This document shows, one piece after another, positions 7,192 through 16,279 of a DNA stretch of 39,643 nucleotides (its first letter is position 1; each line of letters opens with the position of its first letter). The position numbers were made by a program, and so were the translations under genes. A model generated the notes under the pieces. That model was given only the letters and a program-made list of their open reading frames with translations. It did no database searches and was not told the origin of the DNA. The DNA is from Lachnospiraceae bacterium MD308 (GTDB lineage Bacteria; Bacillota; Clostridia; Lachnospirales; Lachnospiraceae): assembly GCA_010206225.2 (NCBI GenBank), contig VIQU02000034.1, forward strand, positions 1 to 39,643, in the 5' to 3' direction.

Positions 7192-9687
7192 ATGATAAAA
7201 GACTTTATTAAAAACAACCGCATATTGGCGTTCAAAAAAGCATGTGCGCTTTTTCTTCTATTGTTCGGGATGCTCTTTGTGTTTTTGAACAGAGATATTT
7301 ATTACAGCTTACATGTCGAGGCCGTGTCGCAAAACGCTGATTCTCCGGAAGCCGAATCGCTGATCCGTTTCTCCGGGAGCAGAACATTTGAACAGCCATT
7401 TCAGGGATGGGACGGAACTTTGGAGTTAGTTACGATTCGTTTTTTCAATCACGGAAATTCCCTTTCATCCGGAAGCGTCGCCGTCAATATCCTTGATGCG
7501 AACGGCAATACCCTGATGAGCACGGAAAAGGCGTTGACCAGTATTTCCAGAAGATCTCCTTTTGCTTTTGCAAATCCACAAAAATTATCCCAAAACAATA
7601 CCTATCTTCTTCAAGTTATCGTCCGGGATGCTTATAATCCGCAAGGATTCGGAATCTATACACATTCTGAGAAAGGCGGTCTGTTCGGCACTCTTACGCA
7701 GGATCAGACGCCGATAGACAATCGGCTTCGAGCTTCTTTTAATTACAGTTTTTATAATATAAGGGCTGTAATTGATATGTATGTGCTGCTTTTCTTGAGC
7801 CTGCTCTTCGTGTTGATTCCATTTTGGCGCATCGATGCCATAATTAAGGAAAAATTCGCCAGAACCATTGACAGCACGATGATTATGTCTAGAATTTTCT
7901 TTTGGGCGACTCCGGTTCTCTGTGTTTTTCTGGGCGACCGGTTTAACGATTACCACCTTTCAGAAATGCTCGAAAGAATATTCACATGGCAGTTTTTGTT
8001 TAATCTGAGCATTTACATTCTGTTGCTTTTGATCGCTTATATGTTGATCAACCGGACACAGTACGCAAGTATCCTTGTTCTGTTTCTGGCGTTCCTGATG
8101 CATATTGCCAATTACTACGTCTGGATTTTCCGGGGCTGTCCCATACTCGCCACGGATGTGCAGTCCGCGGCAACCGCATTCAATGTAGCCGATAATTTCT
8201 CTTATACGCTTGACATGACAGGAATATGGGGCGTCGTATATATTCTTTCATTTACCGCCGTATTTTTAAGTCTCAGAGGCTATAAAGGGCCGCGTCTGAA
8301 ACGGCGCCTTTGTATTGCTGCCGCATGCGCGGCATATGCCTTTCTGTTCATCGTACTATTTGTACATACCGACTTTATACCCAAACGGGTGGAACATAAA
8401 ATATGGCACCCGCAACGCTCCTATGCCAAAAATGGGAACGCTCTCTCATTTATGATGTCTTGGTCTTCTATCAGAATAGAAAAGCCGAAAAATTATTCTG
8501 TGAAAGAGGTGGAGAAAATAGCAAAAGACTATCCGTCCGATAAAGCCTCCGAAGCAGATGCAAAAGCAAATGGCTCGCCGAACATTATTGCCATTATGAA
8601 TGAATCGTTAGCGGATTTGAATTACAACAATCCCGTCAATTTGTCAGAAGATTATCTTCCGTTCCTGCACAGTCTGAAGGAAAACATAGTAAAGGGGAAA
8701 TTATACGTATCCATCGAAGGCGCCAATACTGCAAACACAGAATTTGAGTTTCTGACAGGCAATACTTTGGGATTCCTCCCTTACCACTGCGTTCCATACA
8801 ACGAATACATCCGGGATGTCCTTCCTTCTATGGCACACAGCATGAAGACGCAGGGCTATGCCGGCGTGAATGCGTTTCATCCTTACAGATCGTCAGGATG
8901 GAGCCGAACGATCGTCTATCCCCTGCTGGGATTTAACGATTGCTTCTTTCAGGAATATTATCAGGAAAATAATAATTATACGCTGCTGAGAAACTATATT
9001 TCAGATAAATCGGACTTTCAGCAGATTATCGATGACTATGAAGCAGCAAAAAAAGAAAACAGCGCACCCTTTTATTTATTCAATGTCACAATGCAGAACC
9101 ATGGAGGGTACTCCGGGAAAGCCGGCGTTGTTGAACCTAAGATTACGATCAATGATCCCGCCCTCAATACTTTCGAGGCACAGCAGTATGTGAACCTTGC
9201 AAAGATCAGCGACGATGCGTTTAAAGAGCTTGTTGAATACTTCAAAGAAATAGATGATCCGACAATCATCGTAATGTTCGGCGACCATCAGCCGCCGCTT
9301 CCAAACACCTTTTACAGCAATCAATTTGGAAAAGATGTAGAAGAACTGTCAACAGAAGAAAAGGCAGACTGGTATTCCACCCCTTATGTCATATGGGCCA
9401 ACTACGATATTGAGGAAAAGGAACTTGACATGAGCGCAAACTATCTTTCTTCCTATGTTATGAAGATTGCAGGAAACAAACTGACCGGATACAATAAATT
9501 CCTGTTAGAGCTTCAAAACGAGTTTCCGGTTATCTCGGCGGTCTGTTATAAGGACAAAGACGGCAATATCTACAGCATTGATGAAAAAGCAGAAGATAAC
9601 GACCTCCTTACTTCCTACCAAATGCTGCAGTACAACCAGATGTTTGATACAGATAACCGGGTTGACAGCTTCTTTTTCCTTAAGTAG
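7192..9687 (+). CDS. LtaS-family phosphoglycerol transferase (alkaline phosphatase superfamily)
   Basis: 831-residue membrane enzyme predicted to transfer glycerol-phosphate groups outside the cell, as in lipoteichoic acid or phosphoglycerol-modified glycan synthesis. Catalytic features of the family: E471 (IIAIMNESL), nucleophile T513 in the GANTANTEFE block (aligning with the GKTSDSE block of S. aureus LtaS), W and R in SSGWSR, and D698-H699 in FGDHQPP. The membrane part is unusual. One segment (about 14-32) is followed by an outside domain of ~150 residues rich in beta-strand pattern, and then several more segments (about 200-400). Standard LtaS has five close-packed segments and ~650 residues. 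GAGG lies 8 nt before the ATG. Monocistronic, ending at a shared hairpin. The acceptor molecule cannot be predicted. Confidence 0.9.
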   Translation: MIKDFIKNNRILAFKKACALFLLLFGMLFVFLNRDIYYSLHVEAVSQNADSPEAESLIRFSGSRTFEQPFQGWDGTLELVTIRFFNHGNSLSSGSVAVNILDANGNTLMSTEKALTSISRRSPFAFANPQKLSQNNTYLLQVIVRDAYNPQGFGIYTHSEKGGLFGTLTQDQTPIDNRLRASFNYSFYNIRAVIDMYVLLFLSLLFVLIPFWRIDAIIKEKFARTIDSTMIMSRIFFWATPVLCVFLGDRFNDYHLSEMLERIFTWQFLFNLSIYILLLLIAYMLINRTQYASILVLFLAFLMHIANYYVWIFRGCPILATDVQSAATAFNVADNFSYTLDMTGIWGVVYILSFTAVFLSLRGYKGPRLKRRLCIAAACAAYAFLFIVLFVHTDFIPKRVEHKIWHPQRSYAKNGNALSFMMSWSSIRIEKPKNYSVKEVEKIAKDYPSDKASEADAKANGSPNIIAIMNESLADLNYNNPVNLSEDYLPFLHSLKENIVKGKLYVSIEGANTANTEFEFLTGNTLGFLPYHCVPYNEYIRDVLPSMAHSMKTQGYAGVNAFHPYRSSGWSRTIVYPLLGFNDCFFQEYYQENNNYTLLRNYISDKSDFQQIIDDYEAAKKENSAPFYLFNVTMQNHGGYSGKAGVVEPKITINDPALNTFEAQQYVNLAKISDDAFKELVEYFKEIDDPTIIVMFGDHQPPLPNTFYSNQFGKDVEELSTEEKADWYSTPYVIWANYDIEEKELDMSANYLSSYVMKIAGNKLTGYNKFLLELQNEFPVISAVCYKDKDGNIYSIDEKAEDNDLLTSYQMLQYNQMFDTDNRVDSFFFLK

Positions 9688-9700
9688 CAGGTAAACTTAT

Positions 9701-9735
9701 TCAAAAGGCAGTATTTATGACAAATACTGCCTCAT
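9701..9735. terminator. Convergent terminator between the LtaS-like gene and sigG
   Basis: A perfect 10-bp stem, GGCAGTATTT (9707-9716) with AAATACTGCC (9722-9731), and a 5-nt loop. T4 follows on the minus strand, with a weaker T-rich tail on the plus strand. The sigG stop codon lies within the stem region. Confidence 0.85.
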
Positions 9736-10491
9736 TGTTTTCAGCGCGTTTTTTTCAAGGCGGCTTACCTGTGCCTGCGAGATTCCCACATCCTCCGCCA
9801 CCTCCATCTGTGTGCGTCCCTCAAAAAAACGCAGTCTTATAATATACCTCTCACGTTCGTTTAAGTGCTCCATGGCCGCCTCCAGAGATAGATTCTCCAC
9901 CCATTTTTCTTCCTTGTTTTTTGTGTCGCTTAACTGATCCATCACGTAGAGCGCATCACCGCCGTCATTGTACACCGGTTCATTCAGGCTCATGGGCGCC
10001 TGAATCGCATCAAGTGCAAATACGATGTCTTCCTTGGAGATTCCAATCTCCTGAGCGATTTCCTGAACCGTCGGTTCCTTCTGATACTGCTTCACGAAAT
10101 TTTCTTTAGCATAGATTGCCTTGTAAGCTGTGTCCCTTAAGGAGCGGCTTACCCGGATACTGTTGTTGTCCCGCATATAGCGGCGGATCTCGCCGATGAT
10201 CATCGGTACGGCATAGGTACTGAATTTCACATCCAGCTCCGTATTGAAATTATTGATCGCCTTAATCAGTCCGATACACCCGATCTGGAACAGATCATCC
10301 GGATTCTCATTGCTTGCGCCAAATCTTTTGATCACACTTAGAACCAGCCTTAAATTACCTTTGATGTACTCTTCCTTCGCCTGCTGATCCCCTTGTTTTA
10401 TTCTCGCAAACAAAGCTTCCTTCTCCTCTTCTTTGAGGATTGGAAGCTTTGCCGTATTCACACCGCATATCTCTACTTTTCCCTGTGCCAT
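9715..10491 (-). CDS. sigG: Forespore sigma factor SigG
   Basis: 258 residues. It directs late forespore transcription after engulfment. The N-terminus KVEICGVNTAKLPIL is diagnostic of SigG and absent from SigF. Region 2 ([53 protein letters not shown]), region 3, and region 4 with a helix-turn-helix (MEVAEDVGISQAQVSRLEKNAL) are complete. An AGGAGG site precedes the ATG. In many clostridia sigG directly follows sigE; here a metallo-beta-lactamase gene separates them. The 107-nt AT-rich leader probably holds the forespore promoter, but I could not identify convincing boxes. Confidence 0.97.
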   Translation of the reverse strand: MAQGKVEICGVNTAKLPILKEEEKEALFARIKQGDQQAKEEYIKGNLRLVLSVIKRFGASNENPDDLFQIGCIGLIKAINNFNTELDVKFSTYAVPMIIGEIRRYMRDNNSIRVSRSLRDTAYKAIYAKENFVKQYQKEPTVQEIAQEIGISKEDIVFALDAIQAPMSLNEPVYNDGGDALYVMDQLSDTKNKEEKWVENLSLEAAMEHLNERERYIIRLRFFEGRTQMEVAEDVGISQAQVSRLEKNALKTMRQYLS

Positions 10492-10598
10492 AATGAAAAC
10501 CTCCTACCAGATTAAATCATCTAAGTAAAATTTTCTCCATATGCACATGACTTATTCTCTATATCAGGAAAATAAAAAAACTTTTAGTCCTTGACAAT

Positions 10599-12203
10599 CT
10601 ATCTGTCCCACTTATCAGCCAGATTGTGAATCTGTGTTTCAAACTTGGCAAGCTCTTTATTCGCAAGTCCTTCATTCTTGTATACAATCTCAAGCAGCCG
10701 CTTTGCCGCCGCAACCACACGCTGGAACGCTGTCTTCTTGCGGATATCCGCAGGCTTCGCCGCCGTCTTTCTCACCGGAACTCCCGCCGATAGGATCTCG
10801 TCGGTGGCAAGATCCACGCAGCCGCCGGAATACGGCGCCATGGCCGGAAATCCCAGTCTCTCTGTAACTGTCTGCGCAAATTCGTCCGTCACACTGTCTT
10901 CACCGTGTACCACAAACACATGCTGCGGAGCTGTCGCAAAACCCGACAGCCAGTCAAGCAGTCCGTTCATATCCGCATGACCGCTGATACCCTTTAAAGA
11001 CTTGATCGAAGCATTCACCTCTACATTCTCACCGAAGAGTTTCACTTCATCCGCCCCTTCAATGAGCTTCCGTCCTAAAGTTCCCACCGCCTGATATCCT
11101 ACAAAGCAAATGGTACATTCGCTTCTCCACAGATTATGCTTCAGATGATGCCTGATACGTCCGGCCTCGCACATACCAGAGGCAGACAGAATAACCTTCG
11201 GATTCTCATTAAAATTGATCATCTTGGATTCATCACTTGTTACCGAAGTCTTAAGTCCCGAAAACAGCAGCGGGTTAATCCCCTTCCTGATAAGCTCCAT
11301 CGCATTCTCGTCAAAGCAGGACTGGACATTCTTATTAAACACTCTTGTCGCCTGCACTGCAAGCGGGCTGTCTACATACACTTCAAACCCCGGGAATTCC
11401 GGCAGAAGATTTTTCTCCTTAATCTCACGGATAAAGTAAAGAAGCTCCTGTGTACGCCCTACTGCAAAGGAAGGTACTACTACATTCCCGCCTTTTGCAA
11501 ATGTCTCTCGCAAAATCTTCGTAAAATCTCCTACATAATCCGGCTTCTCTGCCGCATGTATCCGGTTCCCGTAGGTGGACTCTATCACTATGTAATCCGC
11601 TTCCTCCACCTTCATGGGATTCTTGATGATCGGCTGGTCCGAATTTCCCACATCCCCGGAAAATACGATCTTTTTCGACACACCGTCCTCATTGATCCAG
11701 ATCTCTATAGAAGAAGAACCCAGAAGATGCCCCATATCATTGAATCTCACATCAATTCCTTCACACAGCTCAATCCTCTGGTTGTAATCCAGCGGGTGCA
11801 AAAGCTTGATCGCCGCGTCTGCATGTTCCATCGTATAGAGCGGCTCATATTCCGGCGCGCCGCTCCTTCTTGCCTTACGGTTCCGCCACTCTGCTTCAAA
11901 TTCCTGAATATGCGCACTATCACGAAGCATAATATTACTTAAGTCTGACGTCGCAAATGTGGTAATGATCTCGCCTTTGAATCCTTCTTTGCATAGCACC
12001 GGAATCTTCCCCGAATGATCAATATGTGCATGTGTCAAAAGAACATAGTCGATATCGCATGCCGCCACAGGAATCTCCTGATTTTCATACAGATCCGGTC
12101 CCTGCTCCATACCGCAGTCGATCAGGATATTTTTATTGCATGCCTGAAGCAGATGACAGCTCCCCGTCACCTCATGGTCTGCTCCAATAAAAGTAAGTCT
12201 CAT
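10599..12203 (-). CDS. Beta-CASP metallo-beta-lactamase ribonuclease-like protein
   Basis: 534 residues from the ATG at 12203, which has AAAGGAGT 8 nt upstream; a GTG at 12209 is too close to that site. The zinc-binding motif THAHIDHSG (H58, H60, D62, H63), the later MGHLLGSS and SGDVGNSD histidine/aspartate positions, the ESTYGNR motif, and the SASGMCEAGR and ISGHAD beta-CASP motifs are all present. This is the CPSF/YSH1-type family of RNA exo/endonucleases, distinct from the longer RNase J. A C-terminal ~60-residue basic helical tail may bind RNA. The cytoplasmic RNA-processing role is inferred from the family. It sits between sigE and sigG, but nothing in the protein itself points to sporulation. 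Confidence 0.9.
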   Translation of the reverse strand: MRLTFIGADHEVTGSCHLLQACNKNILIDCGMEQGPDLYENQEIPVAACDIDYVLLTHAHIDHSGKIPVLCKEGFKGEIITTFATSDLSNIMLRDSAHIQEFEAEWRNRKARRSGAPEYEPLYTMEHADAAIKLLHPLDYNQRIELCEGIDVRFNDMGHLLGSSSIEIWINEDGVSKKIVFSGDVGNSDQPIIKNPMKVEEADYIVIESTYGNRIHAAEKPDYVGDFTKILRETFAKGGNVVVPSFAVGRTQELLYFIREIKEKNLLPEFPGFEVYVDSPLAVQATRVFNKNVQSCFDENAMELIRKGINPLLFSGLKTSVTSDESKMINFNENPKVILSASGMCEAGRIRHHLKHNLWRSECTICFVGYQAVGTLGRKLIEGADEVKLFGENVEVNASIKSLKGISGHADMNGLLDWLSGFATAPQHVFVVHGEDSVTDEFAQTVTERLGFPAMAPYSGGCVDLATDEILSAGVPVRKTAAKPADIRKKTAFQRVVAAAKRLLEIVYKNEGLANKELAKFETQIHNLADKWDR

Positions 12204-12239
12204 ACGCACAACTCCTTTTTCTTTTATTGTAGCACCTTT

Positions 12240-12965
12240 TTAAGAATATTTCACTATTTCCCGCTTAAGTCTTTGCATAATCTTTTTTTCCAGCCGTGAG
12301 ATATATGACTGAGATATTCCCAGTATATCCGCCACCTCTTTCTGTGTCTTCTCTTCTCCGTCGGGCATTCCAAGCCCAAAACGCATCTGGACAATCTTCC
12401 TTTCCCGTCCCGACAGCCTGCCTATGGCCTTGATAAGCAGTTTCCGTTCCACCTCATTTTCCAGGTCACGGTAAATCGTGTCTTCCTCTGTCCCCAAGAT
12501 ATCGGACAGTAAGAGCTCATTGCCGTCCCAGTCTACATTCAGCGGTTCATCAATGGAGACTTCCAGCTTTGTCTTATTATTTCTCCTTAGATACATTAGA
12601 ATCTCATTCTCAATGCATCTGGAGGCATAAGTTGCAAGCTTGATATTTTTCTCCGGGTTAAATGTATTAATTGCCTTGATCAGTCCGATCGTTCCGATGG
12701 AAATCAAATCTTCCACACCGACTCCCGTATTATCGAATTTTTTTGCTATGTACACAACGAGACGCAGGTTATGTTCAATCAGGAGATTTTTTGCCCGCTC
12801 CTCACCGGCAGTTCCAAGACTTTCTATGGCTTCTGTCTCCTCTGTCTGCTTAAGGGGCGGCGGAAGCACGTCAGACCCTCCGATATAATGAATCTCATTG
12901 CTTTCTGAAAATAAAAATGCCTTTAAATTCGCAAACATGGATAATCCTACTGCTGTATTTATCAT
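12240..12965 (-). CDS. sigE: Mother-cell sigma factor SigE precursor
   Basis: 241 residues. The start is set at the ATG at 12965, with GGAGGG 11 nt upstream; a longer frame from 13025 has no match to the family. The first ~27 residues ([19 protein letters not shown]...) are the pro-sequence that tethers the protein to the membrane until SpoIIGA cleaves it, close to [11 protein letters not shown]. Then come region 2 ([56 protein letters not shown]) and region 4 ([24 protein letters not shown]), nearly identical to Bacillus SigE. It lies 50 nt downstream of spoIIGA, the conserved spoIIG operon. Controls early mother-cell genes. Confidence 0.97.
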   Translation of the reverse strand: MINTAVGLSMFANLKAFLFSESNEIHYIGGSDVLPPPLKQTEETEAIESLGTAGEERAKNLLIEHNLRLVVYIAKKFDNTGVGVEDLISIGTIGLIKAINTFNPEKNIKLATYASRCIENEILMYLRRNNKTKLEVSIDEPLNVDWDGNELLLSDILGTEEDTIYRDLENEVERKLLIKAIGRLSGRERKIVQMRFGLGMPDGEEKTQKEVADILGISQSYISRLEKKIMQRLKREIVKYS

Positions 12966-13015
12966 ATTTTTTGTTCCCTCCAATATATTTTGACATATAA
13001 AAACTCGCCAGTCTC

Positions 13016-13837
13016 TTAAGAACATGCATGAAAAAATGACCTCTGGGTCAAAGCATCCGGATTCAAAATGATACCGTAGCCATCCAAATCCATCTCCTCT
13101 CCGCCAACCGCAAGCAGCGGCCTATGCACTTCCACCGTACCGCTGCCTTCTGCCAGACACATCCTGTCGATTTCAAATAAGGGCAGCGCACCCTTTGCAT
13201 TCCCAATGGAATGATAAGTAATATAGCGAAGCTTTTCAGACTCGTTAATCGTTTCTGAAAAGCCTAGCGCTTTCGCAGTCTGCGGCTTTACGACACTGAC
13301 TGGTTTTCCGGTCTTACCGTCTCTTAAACGGTTCCCTGTATCAACCAGCGCCTTTACCCGGCAGCTCCTTCCTTCCCTGTACAGCACGACCACGCAATGT
13401 GTCCGGTTATATCTGATCAACCCATCGATCAGACTCCAGATTCCGGTTGCAAACAGATAACCTGACAGGGCAAGCACAAAAAACAAACTGCCGATTCTCA
13501 CATACTGGCGTAAAAAACCTATAATACCGCCAAGCAAAAAACCTCCGATATAAAGGAATAGGAACGCTTTTACAAACGAACGTCCCCATTCGATACAGAG
13601 TCCGATCCTTAACATCATGACATTTACAACGCCATGAAAAAGCAGAAGCTTCACAAACATATATGGGATCGGAACCGCGATCACGGCGCAGGTAAAGGCT
13701 GCTCCCACAGCCGCTCCCAGAATAACGCGCGCATGCGTGGCAGAACATGCAAGCATCTTCCGAAGGAGCAAAAGCAGAATGTAGTCCATCATAAAATTTA
13801 CAAGAAAAAATAAATCTATGTATAATTCATATTGCAC
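13016..13837 (-). CDS. spoIIGA: Sigma-E processing peptidase SpoIIGA
   Basis: 273 residues, somewhat shorter than the ~309 of B. subtilis. The N-terminal half has about five membrane segments (roughly residues 6-25, 38-56, 60-78, 88-108, 118-137). The C-terminal half is the aspartic-protease-like domain with catalytic D166 in ALVDTGNRL. SpoIIGA cleaves pro-sigma-E at the septum after a signal from the forespore. Start codon is GTG at 13837, with AGAAGGCGG just upstream; no in-frame ATG gives the full first membrane segment. Directly upstream of sigE. Confidence 0.93.
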   Translation of the reverse strand: MQYELYIDLFFLVNFMMDYILLLLLRKMLACSATHARVILGAAVGAAFTCAVIAVPIPYMFVKLLLFHGVVNVMMLRIGLCIEWGRSFVKAFLFLYIGGFLLGGIIGFLRQYVRIGSLFFVLALSGYLFATGIWSLIDGLIRYNRTHCVVVLYREGRSCRVKALVDTGNRLRDGKTGKPVSVVKPQTAKALGFSETINESEKLRYITYHSIGNAKGALPLFEIDRMCLAEGSGTVEVHRPLLAVGGEEMDLDGYGIILNPDALTQRSFFHACS

Positions 13838-13877
13838 ATTCCGCCTTCTTTCTTTTGCCGGTATTTTAACAACATCT

Positions 13878-13942
13878 ATTATATGGATTGTACGAAGAAA
13901 AATTTGTCATACTCTGAAAGTAATACAGGATTTTTCTCGACA
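13878..13942 (-). promoter_or_regulatory. Candidate spoIIG promoter with long spacer and Spo0A-like boxes
   Basis: On the minus strand, ATGACA (13910-13905) and TATAAT (13883-13878) are separated by 21 nt. B. subtilis spoIIG has a similarly over-long spacer (22 nt) and relies on Spo0A. A 0A-box-like TGTCGAGAAAA lies just upstream (13942-13932), and TTTGTCA in the opposite orientation overlaps the -35. Position and architecture fit, but no binding is shown. Confidence 0.5.
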
Positions 13943-13950
13943 GCGAATGA

Positions 13951-13984
13951 CAAAAAGACCGTATGGAATTCCTCCATACGGTCT
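13951..13984 (-). terminator. ftsZ terminator
   Basis: A perfect 11-bp stem, AGACCGTATGG (13956-13966) with CCATACGGTCT (13974-13984), followed on the minus strand by T5. It lies 18 nt past the ftsZ stop and isolates ftsZ from spoIIGA. Confidence 0.92.
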
Positions 13985-14002
13985 CTCTATATCATGTCAT
14001 TC

Positions 14003-15244
14003 TTATCTCTTAAAAAAATCCGGAATCTTAATGGACTGCTCTTTTACCTTCGGAGACGGTGTCTTTGGCGTCTCAAGCGTCGGCGCCGACTGCGGCGTTA
14101 CCGGTCTTCTCGGCACTGCAGTCGTAGCTCCTCCTCTTGACGGCGCCATCCCGAGATCAAGCTTCGGAGGCTGCTGTTGAGGCGGTATAATCTGCTTCAC
14201 CCCTCCCTGCTTTTCAAAACCTTCATACGGAGACTGAGCTCCTGCCGGTCTTGGATTCTCCAGCCTTGATTTCAGCTTGGAGGCTGTCCCATTCACATTG
14301 TGCAGGCCTGTAGCGATAACCGTGATCACTGCTTCGTCAGTTCTGGAATCATCATACATCGCTCCAAAGATGATATTCGCATCCTCACCTGCAAGGTCCT
14401 GTACAAATTCTGCTGCATCCGATGCATCCATAAGAGTAATGTCACCGGATACATTAATAATAACATGCGATGCGCCCGCGATCGTCGTCTCAAGAAGAGG
14501 ACTTGCAACAGCCTGTTTCACTGCCTCAAGAGCCTTATCGTCACCTCTGCCCTGTCCGATACCGATATGTGCGATACCTTTATCTGTCATAACAGTCTGA
14601 ACATCCGCAAAGTCAAGGTTAATAAGGGATGGAACATTGATCAGATCCGTAATTCCCTGAATACCCTGCTGTAATACTTCGTCAGCTTTCTTAAGCGCCT
14701 CCGGCATCGTCGTTCGTCTGTCAACGACCTCCAACAGCTTATCATTAGGAATTACGATCAGAGTGTCTACATTCTCCTTTAACTTTTCAATCCCTCCAAG
14801 GGCATTATTCATACGGGCTTTTGATTCAAAACGGAAAGGCTTCGTAACAACGCCTACTGTCAGCGCGCCGAGTCCCTTCGCAATACGTGCTACAACAGGA
14901 GTCGCCCCCGTTCCAGTGCCGCCCCCCATACCACAGGTAACGAACACCATATCCGCGCCCTTAAGAGCCGCTGAAATCTCTTCCTCGCTCTCTTCCGCAG
15001 CTTTCTCTCCAACCTCAGGTCTGGCTCCCGCGCCAAGTCCTTTCGTAATCTTCTCTCCAATCTGCATAAGCGTCGGGGCTTTGCTCAACTGAAGCGCCTG
15101 CTTGTCTGTATTCACTGCGATAAACTCCACACCGGCAATCTGTTCATCGATCATACGGTTCACAGCGTTATTACCGCCGCCGCCAACTCCAACAACAATT
15201 ATCTTTGCCGCCGCTTCCGATTCATTAGTTTTAATTTCTAGCAA
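14003..15244 (-). CDS. ftsZ: Cell division GTPase FtsZ
   Basis: 413 residues from a TTG start at 15244. The tubulin-like GTPase forms the cytokinetic ring. Visible are [13 protein letters not shown], the tubulin signature [13 protein letters not shown], the T7 loop [11 protein letters not shown], a ~90-residue variable linker rich in Pro/Gln, and the C-terminal binding peptide IKIPDFFKR used by partner proteins. The frame stays open to 15313, but AAGGAGGAG lies 6 nt before the TTG that begins [10 protein letters not shown], the usual family N-terminus. The upstream ATGs at 15313 and 15283 lack such a site. Own promoter upstream and strong terminator downstream. ftsA is not adjacent, unlike in Bacillus. 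Confidence 0.96.
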   Translation of the reverse strand: MLEIKTNESEAAAKIIVVGVGGGGNNAVNRMIDEQIAGVEFIAVNTDKQALQLSKAPTLMQIGEKITKGLGAGARPEVGEKAAEESEEEISAALKGADMVFVTCGMGGGTGTGATPVVARIAKGLGALTVGVVTKPFRFESKARMNNALGGIEKLKENVDTLIVIPNDKLLEVVDRRTTMPEALKKADEVLQQGIQGITDLINVPSLINLDFADVQTVMTDKGIAHIGIGQGRGDDKALEAVKQAVASPLLETTIAGASHVIINVSGDITLMDASDAAEFVQDLAGEDANIIFGAMYDDSRTDEAVITVIATGLHNVNGTASKLKSRLENPRPAGAQSPYEGFEKQGGVKQIIPPQQQPPKLDLGMAPSRGGATTAVPRRPVTPQSAPTLETPKTPSPKVKEQSIKIPDFFKR

Positions 15245-15330
15245 GGGTTTCTCCTCCTTCGTTTCCTTATAATATATATCCATCCCATGTATAGGGCAAT
15301 CTAATACATGCACGTCGCCATATATACTAT

Positions 15331-15359
15331 ATAATATAAGCTTTTGTATAAAATATCAA
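15331..15359 (-). promoter_or_regulatory. ftsZ promoter (sigma-A type)
   Basis: On the minus strand, TTGATA (15359-15354), a 17-nt spacer and TATTAT (15336-15331) place the transcript start about 80 nt before the TTG codon of ftsZ. Confidence 0.65.
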
Positions 15360-15385
15360 TAGAATTACGCAATTTTTCTTAATTT

Positions 15386-16243
15386 TTATTTTTCTTCATC
15401 CTTTTCCTTCTCTTTTGAATCCTTCTTTTTCTCAAAAGTAATAGTTTCCCGGCTGTCCGAATAATTTTCCATATGAAGCGTCCCCTTCTGCCTGCCAAGT
15501 TTCTCCATGATAGGAGTAATCTGTGCGATCTTTTCAGATGTAACGGTATTTCCAAGGCTCACGCATACATTCTCAATATAAAGATAGATATTTCCGTCCT
15601 TACACACAATCTTTTTCGGTACGATCTCATATTTCTTAAGTTCCTGCGAAGCTTCCAGTATTCCTTCAAATATATTGGCATCTTCGCTCTTCATCCGCTG
15701 ATACAGCTTCGTGTTTTTCATCTCCAGCCCCTCCAAAAACGGCAGTCCCTCCACAGTCTCGCTGCTTTTATAGACCACAAGCCCGTCTTTGTCAAAATAT
15801 ACGTTTTCCTCCCCCTCTGCCATACAGCCTACAATCGTTTTCTCCTTTACGGCTACTTTTACATGCCACGGCGCTTTCAGCGTCACTTTTACGCTTTCGA
15901 GACAAGGAAGCACTTCTCCCCTGTCCGCCATATATTTCCCGAATATATACAGAGCATTGACCGAATATTTATCATTCTGCACCATATCCTTGATCTGTCT
16001 GTCCGTGCAGTAATGATTTCCGTCAACCTCTATCTTCTCTACCTTAAACAGAATCACTGCCAGCAGGCCCAAGATAGCAAGCCCCAAAAATGTTACTGCA
16101 AACCGGTACCAGAAATTAGATTTCTTTTTCTTCTTCCGCCTTTTTCTCACAGGTCTTTCATAGCCGTCATAAGTCCCGTAATTTTCATAATTTTTATTAT
16201 TTTCATAATCGTCATAAGTATCCCGATAATCTCTCCTCGCCAT
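15386..16243 (-). CDS. divIB: Cell division protein FtsQ/DivIB
   Basis: 285 residues from the ATG at 16243, which has GGGGAGGAG 4 nt upstream. A frame opening at 16279, abutting the ftsW stop, has no ribosome site. The N-terminal cytoplasmic part is very charged: a Tyr/Asp/Asn-rich stretch, then VRKRRKKKKK. One membrane segment follows (about 48-66), then a POTRA-type domain beginning VEKIEVDGNHYCTDRQIKDMV and a beta domain. The highly charged Lys/Glu tail (EKKKDSKEKEKDEEK) is typical of Bacillota. Part of the FtsQ/FtsL/DivIC divisome subcomplex. Low sequence conservation is normal for this family; gene order supports the call. Confidence 0.9.
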   Translation of the reverse strand: MARRDYRDTYDDYENNKNYENYGTYDGYERPVRKRRKKKKKSNFWYRFAVTFLGLAILGLLAVILFKVEKIEVDGNHYCTDRQIKDMVQNDKYSVNALYIFGKYMADRGEVLPCLESVKVTLKAPWHVKVAVKEKTIVGCMAEGEENVYFDKDGLVVYKSSETVEGLPFLEGLEMKNTKLYQRMKSEDANIFEGILEASQELKKYEIVPKKIVCKDGNIYLYIENVCVSLGNTVTSEKIAQITPIMEKLGRQKGTLHMENYSDSRETITFEKKKDSKEKEKDEEK

Positions 16244-16279
16244 GTAACTCCTCCCCGGCGGATTTTCACCGCTTTGCAT

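Noticed and set aside
10492-10598. Possible sigma-F/sigma-G promoter upstream of sigG
   Set aside because: A GCATA-like -35 is present, but no convincing matching -10 at proper spacing.
11136-11942. 268-codon plus-strand frame opposite the beta-CASP nuclease
   Set aside because: Antisense to a complete zinc-hydrolase gene; Arg/His-rich composition typical of a shadow.
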